Assembly (NCBI GenBank): GCA_963775245.1
Contig: CAVZID010000023.1
Location: 62,001 to 126,000 of the forward strand
Direction of reading: 5' to 3'
Length of the DNA stretch: 64,000 bases
From: CAVSWT01 sp963775245
GTDB taxonomy: Bacteria; Bacteroidota; Ignavibacteria; Ignavibacteriales; Ignavibacteriaceae
Part shown: positions 1 to 7,824 of the stretch, in pieces
How positions within the stretch are numbered: the stretch's first letter is position 1
Layout of the letters: each line of letters begins with the position of its first letter
Notes under the pieces: generated by a model
What the model was told of the DNA's origin: nothing
Database searches by the model: none
What the model saw: only the letters and a program-made list of their open reading frames with translations
Position numbers and translations under genes: made by a program

Positions 1-1718
1 TTTTTCTTATTCCACTGATTAGAAATGTGCGCATCCCATCCCGTAGAATAAATCAATTTATTTTCATTGTTGTAATAAATTTCAGAACCAACCGAAGAAA
101 TTATAACATCAGGCATCGGAACATTATTTTCTTTCAATACTTTAAATGCCGAATCTACTGTTCTGCCGGTTGCCACTGCAAATCCTACTTTTGAGTGAAA
201 TGATTTAATTAATCCGACAAACTCTTGAAGCGATTCATTATCACCAAGCAGAGTATGATCAATATCGCTCACAATCATTTTTTCCATTTTAAATAACTTC
301 TTTCCCATAAGTGCAAAAGTAATTTCTTTTTTTAACCCTTTGCTTAAAAGTTTATTAACTTCATCTATATATGTTTTTGTATGCGCTTTCCATGAATAAT
401 ATTTTTTAACATTTTTAATTCCATTTTCCGAATACTTATGCCAACTATTTTTATTGCTTAATATTTTACTCAGGCCTTCAGCAATATTTTTAGATTCATT
501 AACATCCACCAAGACACCGTGATTAAGATTTGTTAAAATATCCTGCGGCCCGCCGTCATCTGTTGCCACAACCGGAACACCGCTGCCGGCTGCTTCAATC
601 AAGGTTAAACCAAAGGGCTCGACTAGCGCAGCATTAACGAATACTCCGCCTGTCTCAGCAGCAATTCTATATAACTGAGGTACTTCATGTTCTGTATCAT
701 GACGTTTAGGAATTGCCATCTTACCGTAAAGATTATATTTGTCCATCAGCAAAAGCATTTCTGTTAACACTTCTCTTTCGTTATCGGGCATCTCTTGAAT
801 GTCTTTTCGTATCCCGGCAAAGATTGCCAGGTTAGCTATTTCTCGAAGCTCTTTATCTTCACCGTAAGCGGTTATCAGCCCGGAAATATTTTTACGTTTA
901 TCCGGCCGGCATACTGAAAGGATTAAAGGTTTATCATAACTAACAAAAAACTTAAGCAGCTTTTCTTCAATAATCGCTTTCATTCTTTCGGCTTCATCGG
1001 TAGCACCCTCTTTGGAATTGTAAGGATAAAATTTTTCCAAATCTACACCGGGAGGAATAACTATGAATTTATCTTTATTAGTATTTTCATAATCACCATA
1101 TTGCTTTTGAATTTCCTGCTTAGTGCTGGTAATAATTGCATCAGCATAATAAATAATTTCTTCTTCAACTTTTATTCGATGATTAATTTTATATCTTTTT
1201 TCAATATCTTCTTCATGAACTCCTTCATTTAAAAGTCTGCGAAGCTTATCTTTGCCGAGGGAATGCCCAGTATGTATGAATGGGATTCCAAAAAATTTTG
1301 TAAGTTCGCTGCAAACATAACCGGCATCTGCATAATGGCTGTGGATAATATCCGGGAACCTTCCTAATGATTTTATATGCTTAACACTTTTGTCAACAAA
1401 CTCTTCCAGGTGATTCCACAAAAGCTCTTTACGCATATATTTGTTTCCACCGCATCGGATTCTAACGATACTGAGCTTGTCATTTATTTTTTCAAATGTC
1501 TGTGAATAATCCGGCGAAACATTTTTATCTTTTATATAACGTGTTACTAATTCAACTTTATCAACTTGCTTATATTCACTTAAAGCTTTTGCCAGTTCCA
1601 AAACATATTTGGTTTGACCTCCGTTATCAGCATCCCTGCCCAATTCAAGGTTGTGCCCACGAATGAGCCCGTGAATACTGTAAAGCTGGATATATAATTT
1701 TTTATCATTCAACAACAT
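1..1718 (-). CDS. Sucrose-phosphate synthase with C-terminal HAD phosphatase domain (partial, 3' end beyond window)
   Basis: Makes sucrose-6-phosphate from UDP-glucose and fructose-6-phosphate in the cytoplasm. The appended HAD domain probably removes the phosphate. 572 residues are visible and the C terminus lies outside the window. The N terminus carries the family signature HGLIRGHNLELGRDAD followed by NGGQTKY (about residues 15-37). After a GT4-type glycosyltransferase region, a HAD motif I begins near residue 482 (IVSDIDHTLLGD, Asp485 and Asp487). I followed the reading frame through the glycosyltransferase/HAD junction and it stays open. The ATG at 1718 lies 5 bases after the stop of the upstream sugar kinase, so the two are probably one operon for sucrose metabolism. 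Whether the HAD domain is complete cannot be seen. Confidence 0.9.
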   Translation of the reverse strand, partial: MLLNDKKLYIQLYSIHGLIRGHNLELGRDADNGGQTKYVLELAKALSEYKQVDKVELVTRYIKDKNVSPDYSQTFEKINDKLSIVRIRCGGNKYMRKELLWNHLEEFVDKSVKHIKSLGRFPDIIHSHYADAGYVCSELTKFFGIPFIHTGHSLGKDKLRRLLNEGVHEEDIEKRYKINHRIKVEEEIIYYADAIITSTKQEIQKQYGDYENTNKDKFIVIPPGVDLEKFYPYNSKEGATDEAERMKAIIEEKLLKFFVSYDKPLILSVCRPDKRKNISGLITAYGEDKELREIANLAIFAGIRKDIQEMPDNEREVLTEMLLLMDKYNLYGKMAIPKRHDTEHEVPQLYRIAAETGGVFVNAALVEPFGLTLIEAAGSGVPVVATDDGGPQDILTNLNHGVLVDVNESKNIAEGLSKILSNKNSWHKYSENGIKNVKKYYSWKAHTKTYIDEVNKLLSKGLKKEITFALMGKKLFKMEKMIVSDIDHTLLGDNESLQEFVGLIKSFHSKVGFAVATGRTVDSAFKVLKENNVPMPDVIISSVGSEIYYNNENKLIYSTGWDAHISNQWNKK

Positions 1719-1723
1719 ATTTA

Positions 1724-2611
1724 TTATCTCAATTTCTCTTTAAAGCGTGAATAAACCGAATCATCTTCCGGCAAAGCGCCGTTAACTTTTATTATTTCAT
1801 TAGCGAATTTAGAAGCAAGTTCATTTATTTTTTGCAATTCCCAATTGTTTAAATAACCTAAACATAGGATTGATGCATAAGCATCACCAGCACCAACTGT
1901 ATCTATAATTTTATCTGCCGGAATCTTAATAGAATTTTTATCACTACCTCTGAATAAATCAGCACCGTCTTCACCTTTAGTAAGACAAAGTAATTCAATT
2001 TCAAATTCATCAATAACCTTTATAGGTAAATCATTTAGATTGATTTCATTATTGAAAAGTTCTTTATCCAATAATTTTAATTCATCTAAGTTTAATTTTA
2101 AAACATCTGCAGCTTTAAGAGATTCATATAAAATATCTTTTGAGTAAAAATTTTGCCTAATATTTAAATCACAAAAATGTTTAATATTATTTGATAAGTA
2201 AGATTGAATTGTATTGCGGGAAACTTTTCCCCTTTGAGCAAGTGTGCCGAAATAAAGACAATCTGTTTCTTCAGTTATAAGTTTTGAAAGGTTTGAATCA
2301 TTTTCAATAAAGTCGTATGCGCGTTCTTTTTCAATAACCCATTCAGGAACTTTTCTTTCATTAAGAATGGGTTTGGCAACACCGGTTTTCCTATCATTTT
2401 CTATCTGAATAAATTTTGTTGAAATATTATGAGCTTTTAAGAATTCTAATATTTCATTTCCAAGTTCATCTTTTCCAACCTTGCTGACGAAATTGCCTCT
2501 GCCGGTTAGATTTATAATGTGATAGATAAAGTTAAACGGTGCGCCGCCTAATTTTTTTTTATCAGGATAAACGTCGAATAAAATTTCGCCGATTGCGGTT
2601 ATATTTTTCAT
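1724..2611 (-). CDS. PfkB-family carbohydrate kinase, probable fructokinase
   Basis: ATP-dependent sugar kinase of the ribokinase/PfkB family, 295 residues, normal length. The N-terminal substrate-binding signature GGAPFNFIYHI is present near residue 22. The C-terminal anion-hole and catalytic-base motif DTVGAGDAYAS is near residue 237. Together these place it in the family. It is directly upstream of sucrose-phosphate synthase, with 5 bases between stop and start. This favours fructose as substrate, but the specificity is an inference from context. The pair is the first two genes of a minus-strand unit. There is no obvious strong ribosome binding site before the ATG. Confidence 0.85.
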   Translation of the reverse strand: MKNITAIGEILFDVYPDKKKLGGAPFNFIYHIINLTGRGNFVSKVGKDELGNEILEFLKAHNISTKFIQIENDRKTGVAKPILNERKVPEWVIEKERAYDFIENDSNLSKLITEETDCLYFGTLAQRGKVSRNTIQSYLSNNIKHFCDLNIRQNFYSKDILYESLKAADVLKLNLDELKLLDKELFNNEINLNDLPIKVIDEFEIELLCLTKGEDGADLFRGSDKNSIKIPADKIIDTVGAGDAYASILCLGYLNNWELQKINELASKFANEIIKVNGALPEDDSVYSRFKEKLR

Positions 2612-2792
2612 AGCATGTCAACAAAAATGGGAATCATGTCATATAATAAAATATTTTCCTTTAATTGCAAGTAATAGAAAGCACTTACAGTTAATTAGAA
2701 GCAAAGAGAGTTGATTGAAATCATGTTTTTGAGATACAGAGATTATAACAATTAAAAAAATTACTTAAATATATAGTGTGACTAATAATTAT

Positions 2793-2820
2793 GTAGAGAC
2801 GCATCGCGATGTGTCTCTAC
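2793..2820. repeat. 28-bp palindrome, arms GTAGAGAC/GTCTCTAC
   Basis: The arms GTAGAGAC (2793-2800) and GTCTCTAC (2813-2820) enclose a centre that is itself palindromic (CATCG/CGATG). Only one pair, a G opposite T, is imperfect over the whole 28 bases. It sits in the 270-bp gap between the sugar kinase (start at 2611) and the end of the flavoprotein gene (2881). It resembles short interspersed palindromes known from many bacterial genomes. It lacks a following T run, so it is not a classic terminator. Confidence 0.7.
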
Positions 2821-2880
2821 AACAAAATGAAGTAATTGCAAGTAATGTATTTCCTAAGAAAAAAATAAGGAAGGAAAAAA

Positions 2881-4047
2881 TCAAACAATAAAAACCTTAG
2901 CAACATCAATTAAAAGTGATGGCTGATTCATCAAAGCAGTTGTAAATACTTTCCCAAGTGTTCGTTTTTCGTAAGGCACTTTTTTAAATGACTGCGCTAT
3001 TTTATTAAACTTGTCATCTGAGAAATTATAAATTCCATTTTTTAATCTATTAAATGTTTCATGACGTTTACCAAGCCTGTCATACCACGCCTTATCATAA
3101 GTTAATATGTGTTCAAGCTTGTTTTGCTTTACAGCTTCCGCGGCAATTCTTCCGGCAATACTGCCGCCAATCATTCCGCTTGCAATGCCGCCGCCGCTTA
3201 ATGGATTTACTTGTCTTGCTGCATCACCAACTAGCATTATTCCAGGCGCAGAAATCTTATCAAGAGTAATTGCACTTGGCACTCCGCCAGCAATTGAAGT
3301 AAGAACTGGCGCGTCAGGATAATTTTTCTCCATAAAATTATTTAAAAAAGAAAGCGCCGACCTCTTTTTACCAACCATTCCGCTTACGCCAAGTCCAATG
3401 TTTGCTGTATTATTTCCTTTGGGAAAAATCCAAAAGTATCCGCCTGGCGCATACTCCTGACCGAAATAAAAATAAAGTGTATTTGCATCTACATTAATAT
3501 TTGCAGCAGTAATTTGAGCGCAGCATTCCATGTCACGAAAGTCAATGTGAGTTTTTATTCCAGCCCAACGTCCGACCCTTGATTCAACTCCATCTGCAGC
3601 AATTACAATTTTTGCTTTCAATTCTTTCTGTTCGCCGCGGAATTCATATTTCACTCCGCTTACTTTGCCATTTTCAAATAATAATCCATTCACATAAGCA
3701 CGTGTTAAAATTTCTGCCCCGGCATTAGAAGCAGTCTTTGCAAGCTCGTAATCAAAAATTCTTCTTTCCAAAACATAGCCGGCATCGCCAAATCCTAATA
3801 TTGCTTCATCTCCATTTGGTGCATTGAATGAAAATTTGCTGATGTAAGCAGTAATCCATTTAGGGTCCGGTTTAATAAATTCTTCAACGCCGATTTTGCT
3901 TATTGCCTCACCGCAGCGAACTGGATAACCAACGTCTCTATCTTTTTCCAGCATCATCACAGATACACCTTGTTCAGCGGCAAACCTTGCGGCCATAGAG
4001 CCTGCAGGGCCAGCACCTACTACTATTATGTCATATTTATTTTTCAT
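2881..4047 (-). CDS. Geranylgeranyl reductase family FAD-dependent oxidoreductase
   Basis: 388-residue flavoprotein of the geranylgeranyl reductase / digeranylgeranylglycerophospholipid reductase family. These enzymes saturate isoprenoid chains on lipids or quinones. The Rossmann dinucleotide motif GAGPAGS is at residues 11-17 with an acidic residue (Glu34) ending the second strand. The RCGEAIS segment typical of the family is near residue 45. The second FAD motif, GDAARQVNPLSGGGI, is near residue 273. A small ferredoxin lies upstream on the same strand (4577-4795) and could donate electrons, as seen for archaeal relatives. A broken IVP-type gene now separates the two. The true substrate (menaquinone side chain or a membrane lipid) is not evident. 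Confidence 0.85.
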   Translation of the reverse strand: MKNKYDIIVVGAGPAGSMAARFAAEQGVSVMMLEKDRDVGYPVRCGEAISKIGVEEFIKPDPKWITAYISKFSFNAPNGDEAILGFGDAGYVLERRIFDYELAKTASNAGAEILTRAYVNGLLFENGKVSGVKYEFRGEQKELKAKIVIAADGVESRVGRWAGIKTHIDFRDMECCAQITAANINVDANTLYFYFGQEYAPGGYFWIFPKGNNTANIGLGVSGMVGKKRSALSFLNNFMEKNYPDAPVLTSIAGGVPSAITLDKISAPGIMLVGDAARQVNPLSGGGIASGMIGGSIAGRIAAEAVKQNKLEHILTYDKAWYDRLGKRHETFNRLKNGIYNFSDDKFNKIAQSFKKVPYEKRTLGKVFTTALMNQPSLLIDVAKVFIV

Positions 4048-4098
4048 GTTATCGCTATATTTTCAATTAACTTTTCACTTATCATTCTATCAATCTAA

Positions 4099-4122
4099 AG
4101 TAAACAGTCTTTAGTTCACAGT
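4099..4122. repeat. Left arm of inverted repeat flanking broken IVP-type gene
   Basis: This 24-base segment begins AGTAAACAGT and matches the reverse complement of 4548-4571 at 20 of 24 positions, including the first 10. Together the arms bracket the four-helix-bundle pseudogene at 4147-4509. Confidence 0.6.
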
Positions 4123-4146
4123 CTTCAGTCAAATACATCGTTGAAG

Positions 4147-4509
4147 TTATTTAAATTTATCGGGATTATATAACATGTGATTTAGAATTTTTCCTACTTC
4201 TTCTGATAAACTATTTAATTCAATATAAGTATCTTTAGTAATATATTTACAGCCTAAAGCAAAATCTAACTATACTTGAGTTTCGCTGTTTTCCATATCT
4301 GCATCTGAAACTTTAGCTACAAAGTGGGCTTTGTATTGTCTCTTTCTATATGCTTCACCGATATTAGAACAAGCTGAACGGGATGATCTTCTGATTTGAT
4401 CCGTCAAAGAATATATTTCTTCCTTTGGAAATTTCTTTGATAGATCAAATATTTTTAAAGCAAGCTTTAATGCTTTTTGATAAACAATCAAATCTCTAAA
4501 ACTACTCAT
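4147..4509 (-). pseudogene. Four-helix-bundle (23S rRNA IVP-type) protein gene, interrupted by in-frame TAG
   Basis: Encodes a small protein of the four helix bundle / S23 ribosomal intervening-sequence family. Visible family features are FRDLIVYQKALKLALKIF near the N terminus and SLTDQIRRSSRSACSNIGEA in the middle. The frame runs 120 codons from the ATG at 4509 to a TAA at 4147-4149. An amber codon at 4270-4272 interrupts it, exactly where the family has a conserved Trp (TQV-stop-LDFALGCKYI). TGG to TAG is a single change. The rest of the C-terminal half is well preserved, so the mutation is recent, or an error, or read through. The function of these proteins outside rRNA is unknown. A second, intact family member lies at 29451-29864. 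Confidence 0.8.
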
Positions 4510-4547
4510 TAAATTAACCCCGTTGTGATTTGAAAAATTACTTTCTT

Positions 4548-4571
4548 ACTGAGAACTGAAAACTGTTTACT
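4548..4571. repeat. Right arm of inverted repeat flanking broken IVP-type gene
   Basis: Ends in ACTGTTTACT, the exact complement of the first ten bases of the left arm at 4099-4108. Over the full 24 bases, 20 positions pair. Confidence 0.6.
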
Positions 4572-4576
4572 GAAGA

Positions 4577-4795
4577 CTACTTCACTACACCTTCTTTGTT
4601 AAATTTTATCACTTCAATCGGACAGCTCCACACACACTTTGCACAGTTTGTGCATCGCGGATCAATTATAAAAATTTCTGCTTCCTTTAATTCAATTGCA
4701 TCCTCTGGGCATACCCCAACACAACAGCCGCAGAAGTCACATTTATCAGGAAGTATTTCAATTAATAGTTTGCCGGTTTTCGCTTGACGATACAT
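4577..4795 (-). CDS. Small ferredoxin with two [4Fe-4S] motifs
   Basis: 72-residue electron carrier. It has two clostridial-type cluster motifs: Cys19, Cys22, Cys25 then Cys29-Pro, and Cys48, Cys51, Cys54 then Cys58-Pro. It probably feeds electrons to the flavoprotein reductase encoded downstream on the same strand (2881-4047); this is inferred from proximity. Its 5' part and upstream sequence are duplicated 1.3 kb away as a truncated copy at 5994-6084. The length and the Cys spacing are normal for the family. Confidence 0.9.
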   Translation of the reverse strand: MYRQAKTGKLLIEILPDKCDFCGCCVGVCPEDAIELKEAEIFIIDPRCTNCAKCVWSCPIEVIKFNKEGVVK

Positions 4796-4890
4796 TACAT
4801 CTTAAATTTAAAATCGATTGATGAAAGATAAGTAATGGAATTTTTAATCAAAAGAAATTAACATTTTATGCTAACCAAATTGAAGCTCTA
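4705..4890. repeat. Direct repeat copy A (ferredoxin 5' part plus upstream flank)
   Basis: This about 186-bp segment is closely similar to 5994-6180, with only scattered substitutions and small indels. It contains the first third of the ferredoxin gene, its upstream region and, at the far end, a remnant of a reading frame on the minus strand ending IELQFG-stop (TAG at 4871-4873). That remnant matches the C terminus of the gene at 6162-6686 (IELQFN-stop). Confidence 0.85.
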
Positions 4891-5993
4891 TGATTGCTTT
4901 TTAAAAAAAGCATAATAGGTATTGCATTATACCAATAAATTTGATGTTCTGTTCATAAAAGATATTGCTGCTAGAAAATTGTAATTCTCAATAAATAGGC
5001 AAATCATGTAATATGTTGTTATTTTTATTGCTTTATCAAATGTTTGAAAATCCCATATAAAAAGTGAGAATAGTTGGAATTTTTTTGTTTTACAGAAATG
5101 AGCATTCTAAATAAAGCCCATACAAAATATCACTTCTTTCAAACTTTACTCATGAGAAATAATTTTTTACTGCAAGATATTTTTAATGCACGAAATATAT
5201 ACGTACTAAATAATTTCTAAAATATTAGCAGCACTATTATTTGTTTATTTTTTAATGAAATAATTTTAGGTATAGAGTTTGTTAAATACTTATGAACTTA
5301 ATTAATCGCTGAAATAGTCTATGGATAGCTAACGGGTACTTGTGATAAACTGATTTGATGCTTTGTTTAAAATCAATAAAAATATTTAAAATGTTAACTC
5401 CTATCGCAGAACTTGAATAATAAATTGTTAAATGGAAATCGATAATTAATTTTACAAAACAATTTAACCAAATAAATAAGGCATCAAAGACAGCTTCATC
5501 GCTTTGTTATCAATGCAATACCGAGCAGAAAACGAAAACTTAATTTATATTTTTTCGCAGGAGATTATATGAAATACGGATTATCGGATGAAGAATATGC
5601 TTGGAATGAAAAATTTAACAATACGCCCTATAGTAAAATTATCAAATAGGGATATTGAAAAGCACATAAAGTTATTAGATAAAATGATAAAATATTTAGG
5701 AGAGCAAATTAAACGTGCATAAAGACTACGCCATGGACGCATCGCCAGAATGCCTTTACCTACAGCGAAACCGGAAGTATATGAATTCTAAAATAAATTA
5801 AAAGAATTGAAAAGTTATGGTAAACTAAAACGGCATCACTGTATGTAACCTGAACTAAACGACACAGATAAAGCCAATGACACTTCAATCTACTCCATTT
5901 TTATTTTTAACCATAATAACAATGCTCTTGTTTTCCCATAATTTGCTAACTATATAATAATGTTAGTGTCTCTACTATTTTTATTATTATAAA
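4891..5993. other. 1.1-kb decayed AT-rich region between direct repeats; possible IS110-type transposase debris
   Basis: No intact gene. A 26-codon frame with a good ribosome binding site (GCAGGAG before the ATG at 5569) stops at 5647. A second frame (about 5596-5721) encodes LSNRDIEKHIKLLDKMIKYL. Then comes a stretch reading HGRIARMPLPTAKPEVYEF, a stop, and NKLKELKSYGKLKR. The order of a helical segment, an RM.LP.A.K..VYEF block and a KLK..GK.K block is reminiscent of the C-terminal half of IS110-family transposases. The match is weak and judged by eye only. The rest (4891-5550 and 5860-5993) shows nothing recognisable. Confidence 0.35.
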
Positions 5994-6084
5994 CTGGGCA
6001 TACTCCAACACAGCAGCCGCAGAAGTCACATTTATCAGGAAGTATTTCAATTAATAGTTTGCTTGTTTTCGCTTTACTATACAT
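5994..6084 (-). pseudogene. Truncated ferredoxin copy
   Basis: The reading frame from the ATG at 6084 repeats the ferredoxin at 4577-4795 for about 30 residues (KLLIEILPDKCDFCGCCVGV then CP). It includes all four Cys of the first cluster motif and then loses homology. The second cluster is missing, so it cannot be a working ferredoxin. It is part of direct repeat copy B. Confidence 0.8.
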
Positions 6085-6180
6085 TACATCTTAAATCTAA
6101 AAATAAATTGATTGAAAGATAAGTAATGAAATTTTTAATGAAAGGAAATTGTCATTTTATACTAATTAAATTGAAGCTCA
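5994..6180. repeat. Direct repeat copy B
   Basis: Second copy of the repeat at 4705-4890, in the same orientation. It joins a truncated ferredoxin to the 3' end of the intact gene at 6162-6686. Copy A joins the full ferredoxin to a six-codon remnant of that gene's 3' end. This reciprocal arrangement indicates a duplication or integration event. Confidence 0.85.
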
Positions 6181-6686
6181 ATACTGGAAACTTCAATAGG
6201 CGCATCAATTAAAAGAGGCTGCGAATTATCTGATTGTTCATAGACTTTATTGGAAGGATGGATGATGATTTTATAATTTTTTATTTGTTCTTCACTGGTT
6301 GAAAACACATATATCTTTGATGAGTTTTCAAAATTGTGGAGCTTAATTAAGAAATGTTTCTCCTCATCAATAAAAGTAGCCGAAGTCATTTTCGATTTTA
6401 TTTTAGGTGAATCAGCAGCGAGGATTAAGCCTGGGGCTTTTTTTTTTCTAACTTTATCTTTAACCGGATTTAGGATATAAATTAAAGATTTGTATACTGG
6501 TATTTTTTCTTTAATTCTGTTTTTTACTTCAGTAGGAATATTTTTTCCGATTGCATCTTTTAGAGCTTGATAAAATCTAATTCCAGTAGAAAATTCTTCT
6601 GTTTCTAAAATAAATTTATTCTTTTCCGATGAAACCGAATTATTGAAGAAGACAAAATTAAAAATATCTCTTTCAGTTATTTCCAT
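6162..6686 (-). CDS. Hypothetical protein, third gene of the Lon-like/FG-GAP operon
   Basis: 174 residues, not recognised. There is no signal peptide or membrane segment, so it is predicted cytoplasmic. The middle is basic (VKDKVRKKKAPGLIL near residue 75). The second half looks beta-rich (ATFIDEEKHFLIKLHNF, KIYVFSTSEEQIKNYKIIIH), as in a small beta-sandwich or regulatory domain. It is 81 bp downstream of the 301-residue gene on the same strand. It is the last gene of the three-gene set that begins at 9933. Its extreme 3' end lies in the direct repeat (copy B). Confidence 0.7.
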   Translation of the reverse strand: MEITERDIFNFVFFNNSVSSEKNKFILETEEFSTGIRFYQALKDAIGKNIPTEVKNRIKEKIPVYKSLIYILNPVKDKVRKKKAPGLILAADSPKIKSKMTSATFIDEEKHFLIKLHNFENSSKIYVFSTSEEQIKNYKIIIHPSNKVYEQSDNSQPLLIDAPIEVSSIELQFN

Positions 6687-6767
6687 GATTAACTCAGTAA
6701 TTTTAATAACTTTTTTATTTATAACTAATTAATAATCGGAAAAAATCTTGATTCGTAAAATACATTA

Positions 6768-7673
6768 TTAATTCTTATCCAACTCCTTAGCTATTGTGCT
6801 TTTCATCACTCTTAATAAATACTCTAATATATTATGGTATTTTTTATCGTAATAATCACGCGATAAACCAGTAATATGCTTTTGTAAATAGCCATAAAGC
6901 CCCGGATTTATTCCCCCATCTTTTAAATCTTCGGAAATATCCATTAAAGCTTTTTCAAAACTTTCGGTTTCTGTTTCATTCAATTTATTTTTATTTAAAT
7001 ATGTTGCGATCAGCAGCTCTTTTGCAGTTTTAAAACCGGCATTTACTTTTTCATTTACCTCAAGAGACTTTACGCATCCATCAATAGATTCATTTAAATC
7101 ATTAAATGAAATGTTCAAATACTTAATTTTCTGTACAAGCTGGTTTAAGGGGATTGCTGGATAAAAGGCAGTTTCTTTGTTTAAATAATTGAATAACTTT
7201 TTAAGTAAGGTTTTTTGATCAATAAAGAGATTAATAGGAAGCTTTTCAAATTGTTCATTGCCAATTACATTAGCTGGAATATCATCTACAACTGTTTCAA
7301 CAACATAAACATGTCCAAGATAATTTATTTTGTAATAATTTTCTTTACGAATAAAATAATTTAGTGAATCCAAAATTTTAGCAAAAAACGGATCGGAATT
7401 TTTTAATAAAGTTGATATATGCTGCGTGGCGTTTTTAGCTGTAATTTTATTCAAGAAATAAGCAGCATCCTCTTCAGTTTGAATTGAGGGAATCCAGTTC
7501 TCAAAAGATTTTTTTATTACAAAAAAGGAATTATTATCGTCTCTTTGAAAAAGAGGGGCAATTGCATCGATTGCAATATCACTTAATGACAGGTCATCCT
7601 GAAAAAGAATTTTACTAAGCTTTGTTTGAAAACTGCGCAGATATTGGAAGGAAATCTTATAAGACTTCTCCAC
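6768..7673 (-). CDS. Hypothetical protein, second gene of the Lon-like/FG-GAP operon
   Basis: 301 residues, not recognised. It has no signal peptide or membrane helix and is predicted mostly helical. Charged segments near the C terminus (GLSRDYYDKKYHNILEYLL, then RVMKSTIAKELDKN) could be a DNA- or protein-binding helix bundle; that is only a guess. It lies between the 702-residue membrane protein (151 bp upstream) and the 174-residue protein (81 bp downstream), all on the minus strand. A shared role with these is likely from context alone. Confidence 0.7.
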   Translation of the reverse strand: MEKSYKISFQYLRSFQTKLSKILFQDDLSLSDIAIDAIAPLFQRDDNNSFFVIKKSFENWIPSIQTEEDAAYFLNKITAKNATQHISTLLKNSDPFFAKILDSLNYFIRKENYYKINYLGHVYVVETVVDDIPANVIGNEQFEKLPINLFIDQKTLLKKLFNYLNKETAFYPAIPLNQLVQKIKYLNISFNDLNESIDGCVKSLEVNEKVNAGFKTAKELLIATYLNKNKLNETETESFEKALMDISEDLKDGGINPGLYGYLQKHITGLSRDYYDKKYHNILEYLLRVMKSTIAKELDKN

Positions 7674-7824
7674 TAAAAAATTAATCTCTCTTTGATTAAT
7701 TTTTGAGTTACATAGGTTTTTGAATATTTGCAGTAAGTCCAGTCTATCCCTCCATTAGCATGGCAAAAATAGGAATAATTTTTTGAATATGAGAGAGGAA
7801 TTTAAACAAATGCTAATTTGTTTT

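Noticed and set aside
2881..4047. Open frames on the plus strand inside the flavoprotein gene (3054-3322)
   Set aside because: They are antisense shadows of a well-conserved gene, with no ribosome binding site or family resemblance.
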